NCBI GenBank assembly: GCA_016288655.1
Contig: JAEEKX010000034.1
Location: 31,845-95,844 of the forward strand
Source: Bacteroidales bacterium
GTDB lineage: Bacteria; Bacteroidota; Bacteroidia; Bacteroidales; WCHB1-69
Length of the DNA: 64,000 bases
Direction: 5' to 3'
Positions 47,172 through 56,632 of the stretch are shown piece after piece. The first letter of the stretch is position 1. Each line of letters opens with the position of its first letter. A program made the translations under genes and the position numbers. The notes beneath the pieces were generated by a model. It was not told the DNA's origin. It searched no databases and was given only the letters and a program-made list of their open reading frames with translations.

Positions 47172-48953
47172 ATGAAGGCAATAAAGTCATTTTTACTATT
47201 GATGTTCCTGCTGACGACCGCCACCGTCGGCCACGCCCAAACCTGCACGGCCCAGGCCCCCGCCAAAGTCGGCATCAACCAACAATTCCAATATAGCGTC
47301 ACCCTCAACCAGGACGGCAACATCTCCTCAACCGACTTCGGCCCCTTCACCAAGGTCGGCGGACCCTCATCCAGCACATCCACTTCCATCAGCTTTGTCA
47401 ACGGTCAGCAATCCACCTCGCACACCACCACCTTCACCTACGTACTGAAACCCACCAAGTTGGGGAAACAGACCATCCCGGGCGTCACCTGCAATGTCGG
47501 CGGCAAATCGGTGAAGAGCAACGCCGTCACCGTGGAAGTCACCAAAGAAGACCAGCAGACCCAGCAGCAGCGGCAACGTTTCCGCGATCCCTTCGAAGAT
47601 TTCTTCCGCGATCCCTGGGGCGACCAACAACGCCAGCAGCAGCAACAGCCCTCTTACGACGTCTTCGTCCGCGGCTCCGTCTCCAACACTGCCCCTTTCC
47701 AAGGCGAAGTGGTGACCGTGGTTTACAAACTTTACACTTACAACGTCGCCCAATGGCAGGCCAACGACGTGAAGATGCCCCAGCAAACCGACCTGTGGAC
47801 CTACCGCCTTGACGACCCCGACGGCAAGTTGGTGGAGAAGACCGAGACCATCAACGGCAAACGCTACTCCGTCTATGAGATCTACCGTTCGGCCGTGGCA
47901 CCGCAGAAGAGCGGCTCGCTCACCATCAGCCCCTTCTCCCTCGACATGACCATGATCGTCGGACGCGGCTTCTGGGCATCCCGCTCTGACCAGACGATCA
48001 AATCCAACACGCTGACACTCAACGTCAAGCCGCTGCCGAAAGCCAACCGTCCCGACGACTTCTCCGGCTTGGTCGGGCAATACGAACTCACCTCCACCCT
48101 CGCCCCCACCGAAGTCGATGTCAACGACGCCGCCGACTTCACTGTCACCCTCTCTGGCAAGGGCGCCATACAACTCGCCGACCTGCCCGAGTTCAACTTC
48201 CCCGACAACATCGACGTCACCGACCCCATCATCGACGACAAGGTGGCCACCGCCAACGGATTAGGCGGGAAACGCACCTTCAAATACGTGCTCATCCCCC
48301 GCCAGAACGGCACCTACGTCATCCCCGCCACCACCTTCTCCTACTTCGACCCCACTTCCCAGACCTACAAACAACTATCCACGCAGGCCTGCTCCATGAA
48401 GGTGAAGGGCGAAGGATCCACCGCCAAGAAGAAAAAAGAGAACGACACCGTCGAAGCCGACGGCACCACTGACGTCGTCGGAAATCTCAAGGCCTTCTTC
48501 AGCAAATACTGGATCCTCTTCGTCCTCATTCCCGTGCTCATCATCGTGGTCATCCTCGTGCTGCTGCTCGTCCGCCTGCTCCAGCGGTCGAAGGGAAAGA
48601 AGAGTCCCGCACAGAAGCGGGTGCGGCATGCCAACCGCATCGCCGCCCGACGCCTCAAGAAGGCGCAGAAACTGATGACCGCCGGCGAAGACGACGCCTT
48701 CTTCGAAGAGGTGGCGCACGCCCTGTGGGACTACCTCGGGCACAAGTTCCGCATCCCGCTCGCCGACCTCTCCATCGACGCCGTGCGCAACAAACTCATC
48801 GACAAGGGAATGAGCGAAGACGAGATCGCCCAGTTCACCCAAACCCTCGACAACTGCGAGTACTCCCGCTTCGCCCCGGGCGACAAAGCCGAGATGATGA
48901 GCCAACTGTACGACCAGGCCCGCGACTTCATCACCCGCATGGAAGGCAAATAA
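47172..48953 (+). CDS. BatD-like protein (oxygen tolerance)
   Basis: Signal peptide, VGINQQFQYSVTLN...; GSVSNTAPFQGEVVTVVYKLYT; C-terminal TM and cytoplasmic segment; follows BatB/C. Confidence 0.85.
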   Translation: MKAIKSFLLLMFLLTTATVGHAQTCTAQAPAKVGINQQFQYSVTLNQDGNISSTDFGPFTKVGGPSSSTSTSISFVNGQQSTSHTTTFTYVLKPTKLGKQTIPGVTCNVGGKSVKSNAVTVEVTKEDQQTQQQRQRFRDPFEDFFRDPWGDQQRQQQQQPSYDVFVRGSVSNTAPFQGEVVTVVYKLYTYNVAQWQANDVKMPQQTDLWTYRLDDPDGKLVEKTETINGKRYSVYEIYRSAVAPQKSGSLTISPFSLDMTMIVGRGFWASRSDQTIKSNTLTLNVKPLPKANRPDDFSGLVGQYELTSTLAPTEVDVNDAADFTVTLSGKGAIQLADLPEFNFPDNIDVTDPIIDDKVATANGLGGKRTFKYVLIPRQNGTYVIPATTFSYFDPTSQTYKQLSTQACSMKVKGEGSTAKKKKENDTVEADGTTDVVGNLKAFFSKYWILFVLIPVLIIVVILVLLLVRLLQRSKGKKSPAQKRVRHANRIAARRLKKAQKLMTAGEDDAFFEEVAHALWDYLGHKFRIPLADLSIDAVRNKLIDKGMSEDEIAQFTQTLDNCEYSRFAPGDKAEMMSQLYDQARDFITRMEGK

Positions 48954-48974
48954 ACACCTTTAAGACAGAAACTT

Positions 48975-50141
48975 ATGAACGATACGCAGCTATTTGTAGC
49001 CAAGACCTACGCAGGGCTTGAAGAGATTCTGAAAGAAGAGTTGGAACGGCTCGGCGCCCGCCGTTGCCGCGCCGTCACCCGCGCCGTGGAGTTCGAAGGC
49101 GACATGGAGCTGATGTATCGCGCCAACTACTTCTGTCGCTTTGCGTTGCGGATTCTGTGGCAGGTACACCAGTTCGCCTTCCGCGACAACAAGCAGTTCT
49201 ACGAACAGATCTACAAATACCCCGCCGAGCGGGTGATGTCACCCGAAGGCACCCTCGCCTTCAGCGTCACCATGAGCGGCAACGCCTTCAAGACCCCGCT
49301 CTTCGCGGCGCAACTCGCCAAGGACGCCGTCTGCGACCGTTTCCGCGAGAAGTTCGACCGCCGGCCGTCGGTGGACAGGAACGCGCCCGACGTGCAGTTC
49401 CACCTCCACATCCACGACAACAACGCCGCGCTCTTCCTCGATAGCTCCGGCGAGTCGCTGCACAAGCGCGGCTACCGCGTCGCCGACCACCCCGCCCAGA
49501 TCAGCGAAGTGGTCGCCGCCGCCATGGTCGAACTCTCCGGCTGGCGCGCCGACTGCGACCTCATCGACCCCATGTGCGGCTCCGCCACCATCCTCATCGA
49601 AGGCGCCATGAAGGCCCTCAACATCCCCGCCGGATTCTTCCGCCACGACTACGGCTTCTTCCACTGGAGCAACTTCGACCGCAAACGCTGGAACCGCATC
49701 ACCGACGAAGCCGACATCCACGACGACATCCCCATCGACTTCTACGGCAGCGACATCTCCGCCCGCTTTCTGGACTTGGCCCGCGACAACGTGCGCCAGG
49801 CCCGCCTCTCCGACTTCATCCACCTCGGCCGCAAAGCCATGCGCGACACCACCCCGCCCCGCACACCCGCCTTCCTCATCTTCAACCCACCCTACGGCGA
49901 ACGCCTCGACATGGAAGACATCGACACCCTATACCGCGAAATCGGCGACACCCTCAAACAGAAATACGCTGGCTGCACTGCCTGCATCATCAGTTCCAAC
50001 ATGCAGGCAATCAAGAATATAGGACTGCATTCCTCCAAAAAATCCACCCTCTACAACGGTGCCTTGGAGTGCAAATTCCTGCGCTATGACCTCTACTCCG
50101 GAAGCAAAAGACAAAATCCTCAAACCTTTATAAACCCTTAA
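48975..50141 (+). CDS. THUMP-domain class I SAM-dependent RNA methyltransferase (RlmL-like N-terminal half)
   Basis: TYAGLEEILKEELERLGA; LIDPMCGSATILIEGAM; FNPPYGERL. Confidence 0.9.
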   Translation: MNDTQLFVAKTYAGLEEILKEELERLGARRCRAVTRAVEFEGDMELMYRANYFCRFALRILWQVHQFAFRDNKQFYEQIYKYPAERVMSPEGTLAFSVTMSGNAFKTPLFAAQLAKDAVCDRFREKFDRRPSVDRNAPDVQFHLHIHDNNAALFLDSSGESLHKRGYRVADHPAQISEVVAAAMVELSGWRADCDLIDPMCGSATILIEGAMKALNIPAGFFRHDYGFFHWSNFDRKRWNRITDEADIHDDIPIDFYGSDISARFLDLARDNVRQARLSDFIHLGRKAMRDTTPPRTPAFLIFNPPYGERLDMEDIDTLYREIGDTLKQKYAGCTACIISSNMQAIKNIGLHSSKKSTLYNGALECKFLRYDLYSGSKRQNPQTFINP

Positions 50142-50151
50142 ACCCCTTATT

Positions 50152-51726
50152 ATGAAAAAGTTACCCATTGCTTTTCTGCTGTTTTTCTGCTGTCTTTCCC
50201 TTTTTTCACAGAAAAACCAACCCTCCGAAAATTGGGTCACCTGCTGGAATATGGTTGAGCAGGGACAGTACGAAGAAGCCATTGCCTGCTTCGACCAAGA
50301 AGTCAAAACGAACCCTAAGTCGGGCTACAACTACTTTGGAAAAGGTATCGCCTTAGCCGCATACGGAGCGTACGACGAGTCTCTCCAGAACTTCGAGATT
50401 TCCCTGAAACTGCTGCCCAAGTCGGAGCGAGCAGGCGTGTATGTTTACATGTCATTGGTGAACAAATTGAAAGGAGAGCTCAAGCTGGCGTTAGAACAGA
50501 TCAACTCGGCCATCAAACTCGATCCCAACGACATGGATAAATACAGATTCCGGGGTGAAATCCACGAGTTGATGGGAGACACCACAGCCGCCATCGCCGA
50601 CTACCAGCACATCATTGACATAGCGCCCCAAGAACCCGATGGATACCTATCCATGTGTTACATTCTGAAAGACAAGGATTTGGGTGAAGCCACCGCAGTC
50701 TGTGAAAAAGGGATGTCGGCCAATCGCAACTTCGCGGATTTCTACCTCGTGCATGCCATGCTAAAGTGCCGGGCAGAACAGTACGAGGTCGCCCTCGGAG
50801 ACCTCATCCGATACATCAACATGGACTATTGGCACGATACCATCGGCACCCTCTTCAAACTCATCGCCGACAACATTCCCGAAACCATGTTCCAGTACTT
50901 GGAGGCCCAACAGAACAAACAGACCCAAAACACCTTCTGGATATCCATGACGGGCGAAATGTACTACTACTTGGGACAACGTTATCATGCCCGCCAGTGC
51001 TATCTCGATGCCTACGAGCGCATCCCGGATTCCACCACCCTCGAGAGACTTATCACAATGGACTTGGGTGCGGGCGAAATCGCTGCAGCAAAGCAGCATC
51101 TGGACGAACTGCAACGGCAATATCACCTCGATTCGTTTGAAGTCGAAGAACGCAAGGCAGTCATTGCATACTGCAGCGGACAATTCGACGAAGCCATCCA
51201 CATCTGCGACTCACTCTTGGCTATTCAATATAAAGACGACATCTTCATCGAGAACATTCAATTATTGTACAACGCCGAAAGATACTCGGAACTCGTCCAA
51301 CGCCTTGAAATCTATTTAGACACCTGCCAGCAACCCGGCACGCTCTTCAACACCCGCGGCCATGCCCATCTCGTCTTGGGAGACACCGCCGCGGCATTCA
51401 AAGACTTCCACCAATCACTGGCCATTGACTCCAATCGGATCATCCCCTATCACTTCCTCGGGGACCATGAAAAGGCACTTTCGCAAATGGAAGTGTTCTA
51501 CGACCTCAACAGCAAGGATGGGCAAGAACTTTACACTATTGCCTCTACCTATGTCATTCTCGGAGAATTGGATCTGGCCATGGAGTTCCTTCGGAAATCC
51601 TTCCAAAAAGGCACCTATTGGGAACATCGACACATCATTGGTAATGACCCCGACTTCGCCCCACTGCGCACCCGCGACGACTACAAGGCCCTCATTCAGG
51701 AATATGAACAGAAAGAAAAGGAGTAA
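50152..51726 (+). CDS. Tetratricopeptide repeat protein, secreted
   Basis: Signal peptide MKKLPIAFLLFFCCLSLFSQ; multiple TPRs. Confidence 0.8.
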   Translation: MKKLPIAFLLFFCCLSLFSQKNQPSENWVTCWNMVEQGQYEEAIACFDQEVKTNPKSGYNYFGKGIALAAYGAYDESLQNFEISLKLLPKSERAGVYVYMSLVNKLKGELKLALEQINSAIKLDPNDMDKYRFRGEIHELMGDTTAAIADYQHIIDIAPQEPDGYLSMCYILKDKDLGEATAVCEKGMSANRNFADFYLVHAMLKCRAEQYEVALGDLIRYINMDYWHDTIGTLFKLIADNIPETMFQYLEAQQNKQTQNTFWISMTGEMYYYLGQRYHARQCYLDAYERIPDSTTLERLITMDLGAGEIAAAKQHLDELQRQYHLDSFEVEERKAVIAYCSGQFDEAIHICDSLLAIQYKDDIFIENIQLLYNAERYSELVQRLEIYLDTCQQPGTLFNTRGHAHLVLGDTAAAFKDFHQSLAIDSNRIIPYHFLGDHEKALSQMEVFYDLNSKDGQELYTIASTYVILGELDLAMEFLRKSFQKGTYWEHRHIIGNDPDFAPLRTRDDYKALIQEYEQKEKE

Positions 51727-51734
51727 CGGCTTCC

Positions 51735-52457
51735 TTATTCGAAAATAAAGGAGATCTGGAACATCTTGGAACGGAGCGACTGCACCGTCTCCGCATACAT
51801 GTTGTCCTCCTTCACCAAAAGGTTCACCAAGCCAAACGACATCTTGAACTCCGTGGTGAACTTGAAATAGGCGCAATAGAAGTCCAACCCGACACCCACC
51901 TGCGCCTGCACGTCATTGGGATAGAGTTTCAACATGATCTCGTGAGGGTTGTTGTTCTGCTTCTTCGCCGCCGAAATCAGGTCGAGACTGTACTGCGCAC
52001 CCCCGATGACATACGCGCGCACGTTGTGCATACGCGACGACTTGAACTTCACCAACAGCGGCAAATCCAGATAGACAGACTCGACGCGCTTCTTCGTGAT
52101 CAGGTCGGAGCCGTCGGAGTAGTGGATGGTATAGCGCACCACGCGGTCGCCGAAGGATAGCCCGGGGATGAACCGCAGGTCGAAGAACTTGCCCAAGCGC
52201 AGGTTGGTGACAATGCCGAGGTTGAAACCGCTCATCGGCGCCGTGTTGATGATCATCAGCGAGTCGTACCGGCTGAGGTCGGCATCGGAGCGGATGGCAA
52301 AATCGAACTGGTTGTATCCCAGCATGAAGCCGAAGTGGAAAAGTTGGTTATCGTACTTCTGCAGGTTCGGAACACCGAAACTCGACCGCTGCGACGAAGC
52401 CGGCAGCAACGATGCCGCAAGAAGAAGAGTGACGATTATGGTTTTGAGATGTTTCAC
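51735..52457 (-). CDS. porT: PorT-like outer-membrane beta-barrel (T9SS component)
   Basis: Signal peptide; HFGFMLGYNQFDFAIR; LDLPLLVKFKSSRMHNVRAYVIGGAQYSLDL typical of PorT family. Confidence 0.75.
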   Translation of the reverse strand: MKHLKTIIVTLLLAASLLPASSQRSSFGVPNLQKYDNQLFHFGFMLGYNQFDFAIRSDADLSRYDSLMIINTAPMSGFNLGIVTNLRLGKFFDLRFIPGLSFGDRVVRYTIHYSDGSDLITKKRVESVYLDLPLLVKFKSSRMHNVRAYVIGGAQYSLDLISAAKKQNNNPHEIMLKLYPNDVQAQVGVGLDFYCAYFKFTTEFKMSFGLVNLLVKEDNMYAETVQSLRSKMFQISFIFE

Positions 52458-52493
52458 GATTTCAATTTAAGGAAAACAAAACGAGCAATTTTT

Positions 52494-53270
52494 TCATTTA
52501 TTGCATGAAAAGGGAAAAAGGCACTCCCCGCCCCCATTCCAAAACTTCCAACTGGCCAACGCCTGCTCGTGCAGCATCGTCAGTCCGTTGAAGACACGGG
52601 CGGCCCGTTCCCTACCCTTTTGCATAAAAGGTGTGACGGCAGGATTATAGACTAAATCAATCAATGTATGTTGTTGTGTAATAGATGAATATGGAATATC
52701 TGGACAGCGGGTATCACAGGCCATTCCCAATGGCGTCGCATTGATAATCAAGTTGTATCTTTGAATAATAGAAGGGGTGAGTTCGTTGTATGTGTAGTCT
52801 CCTTTTTCCGATTGTCGGGAGACGAATGCGGCATCTATTCCATTATTTTTCAGCACATTGAAAACAGCTTTGGCAGCACCGCCGGTACCCAAGACCAACG
52901 CCGCACGTGGCGGTTGCGGGCAGGCCTCGCGCAACAGGCAGGCGAAACCCGCGCCGTCGGTGTTGTGGCCCACCAGCCGAACCTTCCCGTTCTCCCGCAT
53001 CACCAGAACCGTGTTCACGGCACCCACCTCTTCTGCCTCCTTCGTCAACGAATCCACGTACGACATCACCGCCTGCTTGTGGGGATGCGTCACGTTGAAG
53101 CCGACCCAATCCGGATTTTCGGCCATCAATTCCGGCAAAAAACGAATATCCTTCAACGGGAAAAGTCGATATTCCGCATCGACAATTCCTTCTTTTTCAA
53201 ATAGTTGATGAAAGAAAGCCGGCGACTGACTCTGAGCCACCGGATAGCCGACCAAACCGAACAGTCGCAT
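52494..53270 (-). CDS. aroE: Shikimate dehydrogenase
   Basis: FGLVGYPVAQSQSPAFFHQLF; GFNVTHPHKQAVM; LGTGGAAKAVFNVL; INATPLGM. Confidence 0.94.
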   Translation of the reverse strand: MRLFGLVGYPVAQSQSPAFFHQLFEKEGIVDAEYRLFPLKDIRFLPELMAENPDWVGFNVTHPHKQAVMSYVDSLTKEAEEVGAVNTVLVMRENGKVRLVGHNTDGAGFACLLREACPQPPRAALVLGTGGAAKAVFNVLKNNGIDAAFVSRQSEKGDYTYNELTPSIIQRYNLIINATPLGMACDTRCPDIPYSSITQQHTLIDLVYNPAVTPFMQKGRERAARVFNGLTMLHEQALASWKFWNGGGECLFPFSCNK

Positions 53271-54073
53271 CAGGAAGCGGATTGTTGGGCGTTACGTTTT
53301 CTCTTTCGGATACCTTTCCATATAAGGTAGGCGACAAAAAGGACGCCGAGGCCGAGGAGCACCCACGAGATCTCGTGGATGTACTTGTTGATGAGGTCTT
53401 CCTGTCCGTGCAGGAAATAACCGACGAGGGCGAGGATGATGTTCCAGATTCCGGCGCCGAGGGCGGTGTAGCCGATGAAGGGCAGGATGGGCATCTTGGC
53501 CAACCCCGCGGGGATGGAGATGAACTGCCGCACCACGGGCACCAACCGTCCGATGAAGGTGGACGACCGGCCATGTTTCACGAAGTAGTCCTCCGCCCGC
53601 CTCACCTTCTCGCCGCTGAGCATCAGCAAATGCCCCACCTTGGTATCGACGAACCAATAGATGAAGGGCCTACCGAGGAAGTAGGAGAGAAGGTAGTTGA
53701 TGAGTGCGCCGATGATGGCGCCGAGGGTGGCGAAGAGCACTACCAAAGCGATATTGACGAACTTGGAGTCGGTGGTGTGGAGCGGGGTTGTCTCGTCGCA
53801 GGAGGCCCATGCGGCGGGCGGCACCACGATCTCCGACGGGAACGGGATGAAGGAACTCTCCAGTCCCATCAGCAGCGAAACCGTGCCGTAGTTGAGGTGA
53901 TGGAAGTACCAGTTTTTGACCCTCATCACAACGCTGGTGGTATCCACAGCGCCGCCGGCATCGAAGGTGGATGCCGGCGGTGTGTTTGGAGCTGCGGTGG
54001 CGGTGTCGGCAGGCGTGGCCTGCATGTTGCCGCCGAGGAGCAGCGCGGTAAGCAGTATCAGGATTCTTTTCAT
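53270..54073 (-). CDS. DedA family (VTT domain) membrane protein
   Basis: LESSFIPFPSEIVVPPAAW; FVKHGRSSTFIGRLVPVVRQFISIPAGLAKM; GAGIWNIILALVGYFLG-type helix. Confidence 0.93.
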   Translation of the reverse strand: MKRILILLTALLLGGNMQATPADTATAAPNTPPASTFDAGGAVDTTSVVMRVKNWYFHHLNYGTVSLLMGLESSFIPFPSEIVVPPAAWASCDETTPLHTTDSKFVNIALVVLFATLGAIIGALINYLLSYFLGRPFIYWFVDTKVGHLLMLSGEKVRRAEDYFVKHGRSSTFIGRLVPVVRQFISIPAGLAKMPILPFIGYTALGAGIWNIILALVGYFLHGQEDLINKYIHEISWVLLGLGVLFVAYLIWKGIRKRKRNAQQSAS

Positions 54074-54086
54074 GCCTGAGTGCGGA

Positions 54087-55259
54087 CTACTTCAGACCTT
54101 CCGGAATGTCCTTGCCCAACTGCGTTCCCAACTGTTTCACAATGCTGTTGTTGGAAGGATCGTTGGCGTTGGCGTTGTATGCCTTGAGGCCCCAGTTGTA
54201 CGATTTCTCCATCATAGACTTTTGCTGCTCGCTGTATTGGTTCTTGAGAGCGATACGCTCACTCATCTCAAGGTCTGTGCGGGAGAAGACGCTCTTGATG
54301 AGGGAAGTGAACTCATCAGCTTGCAGGAAGTAAGTGTAGGCGTATGCGCTGGCGATCTCGAAGCAGTCGGGGGTCTTCAGTTGCGCGGAGTCGAGCAATT
54401 GGATGGCCATGTCGAACTTCTTGGTGTTGGCCAGTGAAAGGGCGCAGTCACGCATCACAGAGGAGTCGGCCGTGTATTTCAACACGTTCTTGAGGCACTT
54501 CTCGAAGGCGACGCTGTCATTGGTGATGCTCGTGTAGTCGAGTTCGAGAGCGTAAATGGGACCTCTCTCCTCCTTGGCGACGTTTTTCTTGGCAAGCTTC
54601 AAGATATCACCGCATTTGACGGTGTCCTTCTTGTTGGATGCCACGTTGTAAGCCATACGGTAGATGACGTCGTAAGTGGTATTGACTTTCATCGCATTCT
54701 CAAGGGCGGTTTCATAACCCTCCATATCTTGGATGCCATAGCAAATTATGGCTACATTGTAATATGCCAAACCGGAGTAGAAACGACCTTTCTCTTCATC
54801 GAGCAACAAGGCCCTGGCGGCGGCATTGTAGTACTTTATGGCCTTTTCGTTGTCGCCGGCCTTCTTGGCTCTTCCCGCGATGTCGAACATCTCGGAAGCG
54901 CAAGTCAACTGACCGGTCTTGGCATCCACCAAACCGGTGATGGGCGCGACGTCATGATCGAGTTCGATGGCTTTGTAGAAGCTCTCATACGAGGTGAGAA
55001 TCGCATCGGGAAAACGGGTTTGGTAACTCGGATCCTTTTTCAGACGTTCATTATCAAGTTGATAAACCTGGAGATAGACATTTCCACGGAAAAGCCAGGC
55101 ACGGGGATTGGTCTGGTTGACGGGCATGCACTCTTCAATTTTCTTCTGGGCGGGGTAGATCTTCTTGTTCTGCAACAGCAGCCATACGTCTTCAACGTTC
55201 TGTGCACTCAGCCCGATGGCGAAGAGGAATGTCAATGCGATTAAAAACAGCTTTTTCAT
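54087..55259 (-). CDS. TPR-like secreted protein
   Basis: Signal peptide MKKLFLIALTFLFAIGLSAQ; helical repeat pattern. Confidence 0.7.
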   Translation of the reverse strand: MKKLFLIALTFLFAIGLSAQNVEDVWLLLQNKKIYPAQKKIEECMPVNQTNPRAWLFRGNVYLQVYQLDNERLKKDPSYQTRFPDAILTSYESFYKAIELDHDVAPITGLVDAKTGQLTCASEMFDIAGRAKKAGDNEKAIKYYNAAARALLLDEEKGRFYSGLAYYNVAIICYGIQDMEGYETALENAMKVNTTYDVIYRMAYNVASNKKDTVKCGDILKLAKKNVAKEERGPIYALELDYTSITNDSVAFEKCLKNVLKYTADSSVMRDCALSLANTKKFDMAIQLLDSAQLKTPDCFEIASAYAYTYFLQADEFTSLIKSVFSRTDLEMSERIALKNQYSEQQKSMMEKSYNWGLKAYNANANDPSNNSIVKQLGTQLGKDIPEGLK

Positions 55260-55304
55260 GATGATATGGTATTAAGTTTAATGATTATTGATTCTTATTT
55301 GCGA

Positions 55305-56480
55305 TTAAGGTTTAATTTTCTGCTCGATTTCCTGTGCCTTACCCTCTTGTCCGAGACGGAGATAGATTTGACGGAGGCGTTGCAACACCTTGGTGTCGTC
55401 GGGGTTGGATTGAAGTGCGGCCTCGAAGTAGGTGGCGGCGCGGGCGAGATACTCGTCGCTCTCCGCACGCATGGCCTGGTATGTGTTCTTGTCGGTTTTG
55501 AGTTTGATGCGCTCAGCTTCAAGGTATTTGAATTCGCCCATGTTGGAGCAGCAGACGCCAAGGTTGTGCGCGATGATGGCATTGTCGGGAGCGAGACGGT
55601 ACGCCTGGGTGAGCAACGTCTCGGCTTCGCTGTACAGACTATCGCTGAGCATGAGGTTGGCAGCGTTGATGGCGCACTGCGGATTCTGGGAGACGGAGGC
55701 GGGCAGGTGTTGCAGCTTCTGCCGTCCCTGTGCCTGCTGGTCGGTCCAATAGAGGTAGTCGGCTTCCGCCACACGCAGGAAAGCATTGTTCGGTTCCTTC
55801 TGCAATCCTTTGGCTATCAAGTTCTTCACCTCGTCCTTCTTGCCTTCCGACTTGTAGGAGTCGATCAGTCCGACAAAGACGTTGATGTTCTGGGAACCAT
55901 CGTCGAGGGCCTTCTGGTAGTAGATGCGGGCCTGTTCCGGCTGCTCCAGCATGGTGAAGACGTAAGCGTAGTAGTAATAGAGTTCTCCGTTGAGAGGATA
56001 CTGTGGAGCTTGGATTTCGTAACTTTCGACGGCTAAGGCGAGGATGTCGCGGGCGGCTTCATACCGTTTGGCGTTGATCTCATCGACGCCTTCCAAAAAG
56101 AGCACGGGGTAAAGCACCGGCATGGCCTGATAGGGGGAGTACATGTCGGTGGCCTCGATGTTCTTGTTGAGTTCCTGGGCCTTCTTGAAAGCCAAGTAGG
56201 AATCGCGGGGAGCCGTGGGGTAGAGCGGCTGGTGATTCGCGTCCTTCTGGCGTGCCGAATAGTCGTCCAACGCAAGGCGATACTCGATGTTGGCCTTGTA
56301 GAGCCATGTGTTGGCCTTGGTGGAGAATTTCTCGTCCTGAATGCACTCGTCAATGCACTCCTTGGCCTTCACATAGTCTTGGTCATAAAAAAGATTGTAG
56401 GCGCGCATCGGCGTATTCTTTTGCGCGGAAACGTATAATACGCTTACAATCAACATGATAAGAAAAACTCCTCGTTTCAT
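55305..56480 (-). CDS. TPR-like secreted protein, paralog of neighbor
   Basis: Start MKRGVFLIMLIVSVLYVSAQ (internal Met at 56480; upstream Met lies beyond the -7 box). TPR pattern; shares layout with 54087..55259. Confidence 0.72.
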   Translation of the reverse strand: MKRGVFLIMLIVSVLYVSAQKNTPMRAYNLFYDQDYVKAKECIDECIQDEKFSTKANTWLYKANIEYRLALDDYSARQKDANHQPLYPTAPRDSYLAFKKAQELNKNIEATDMYSPYQAMPVLYPVLFLEGVDEINAKRYEAARDILALAVESYEIQAPQYPLNGELYYYYAYVFTMLEQPEQARIYYQKALDDGSQNINVFVGLIDSYKSEGKKDEVKNLIAKGLQKEPNNAFLRVAEADYLYWTDQQAQGRQKLQHLPASVSQNPQCAINAANLMLSDSLYSEAETLLTQAYRLAPDNAIIAHNLGVCCSNMGEFKYLEAERIKLKTDKNTYQAMRAESDEYLARAATYFEAALQSNPDDTKVLQRLRQIYLRLGQEGKAQEIEQKIKP

Positions 56481-56501
56481 CGATTCATTTTTTAGAATGG
56501 G

Positions 56502-56509
56502 CAAAAATA
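56502..56509 (-). promoter_or_regulatory. -7 box TATTTTTG
   Basis: Reverse complement TATTTTTGCCC upstream of 56480. Confidence 0.5.
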
Positions 56510-56592
56510 CATGATTTTTTTCACATTGACAAGGATTAAAATCCATTTGATTGATTTCAGTAAAAAAAAGAACGGATTTCAACGAAAAAATG

Positions 56593-56600
56593 TATTTTTG
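56593..56600 (+). promoter_or_regulatory. -7 box TATTTTTG
   Basis: TATTTTTGCAG upstream of the ATG at 56633. Confidence 0.5.
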
Positions 56601-56632
56601 CAGTTTGAATTATTCGCATAATCTTTCTCCCT

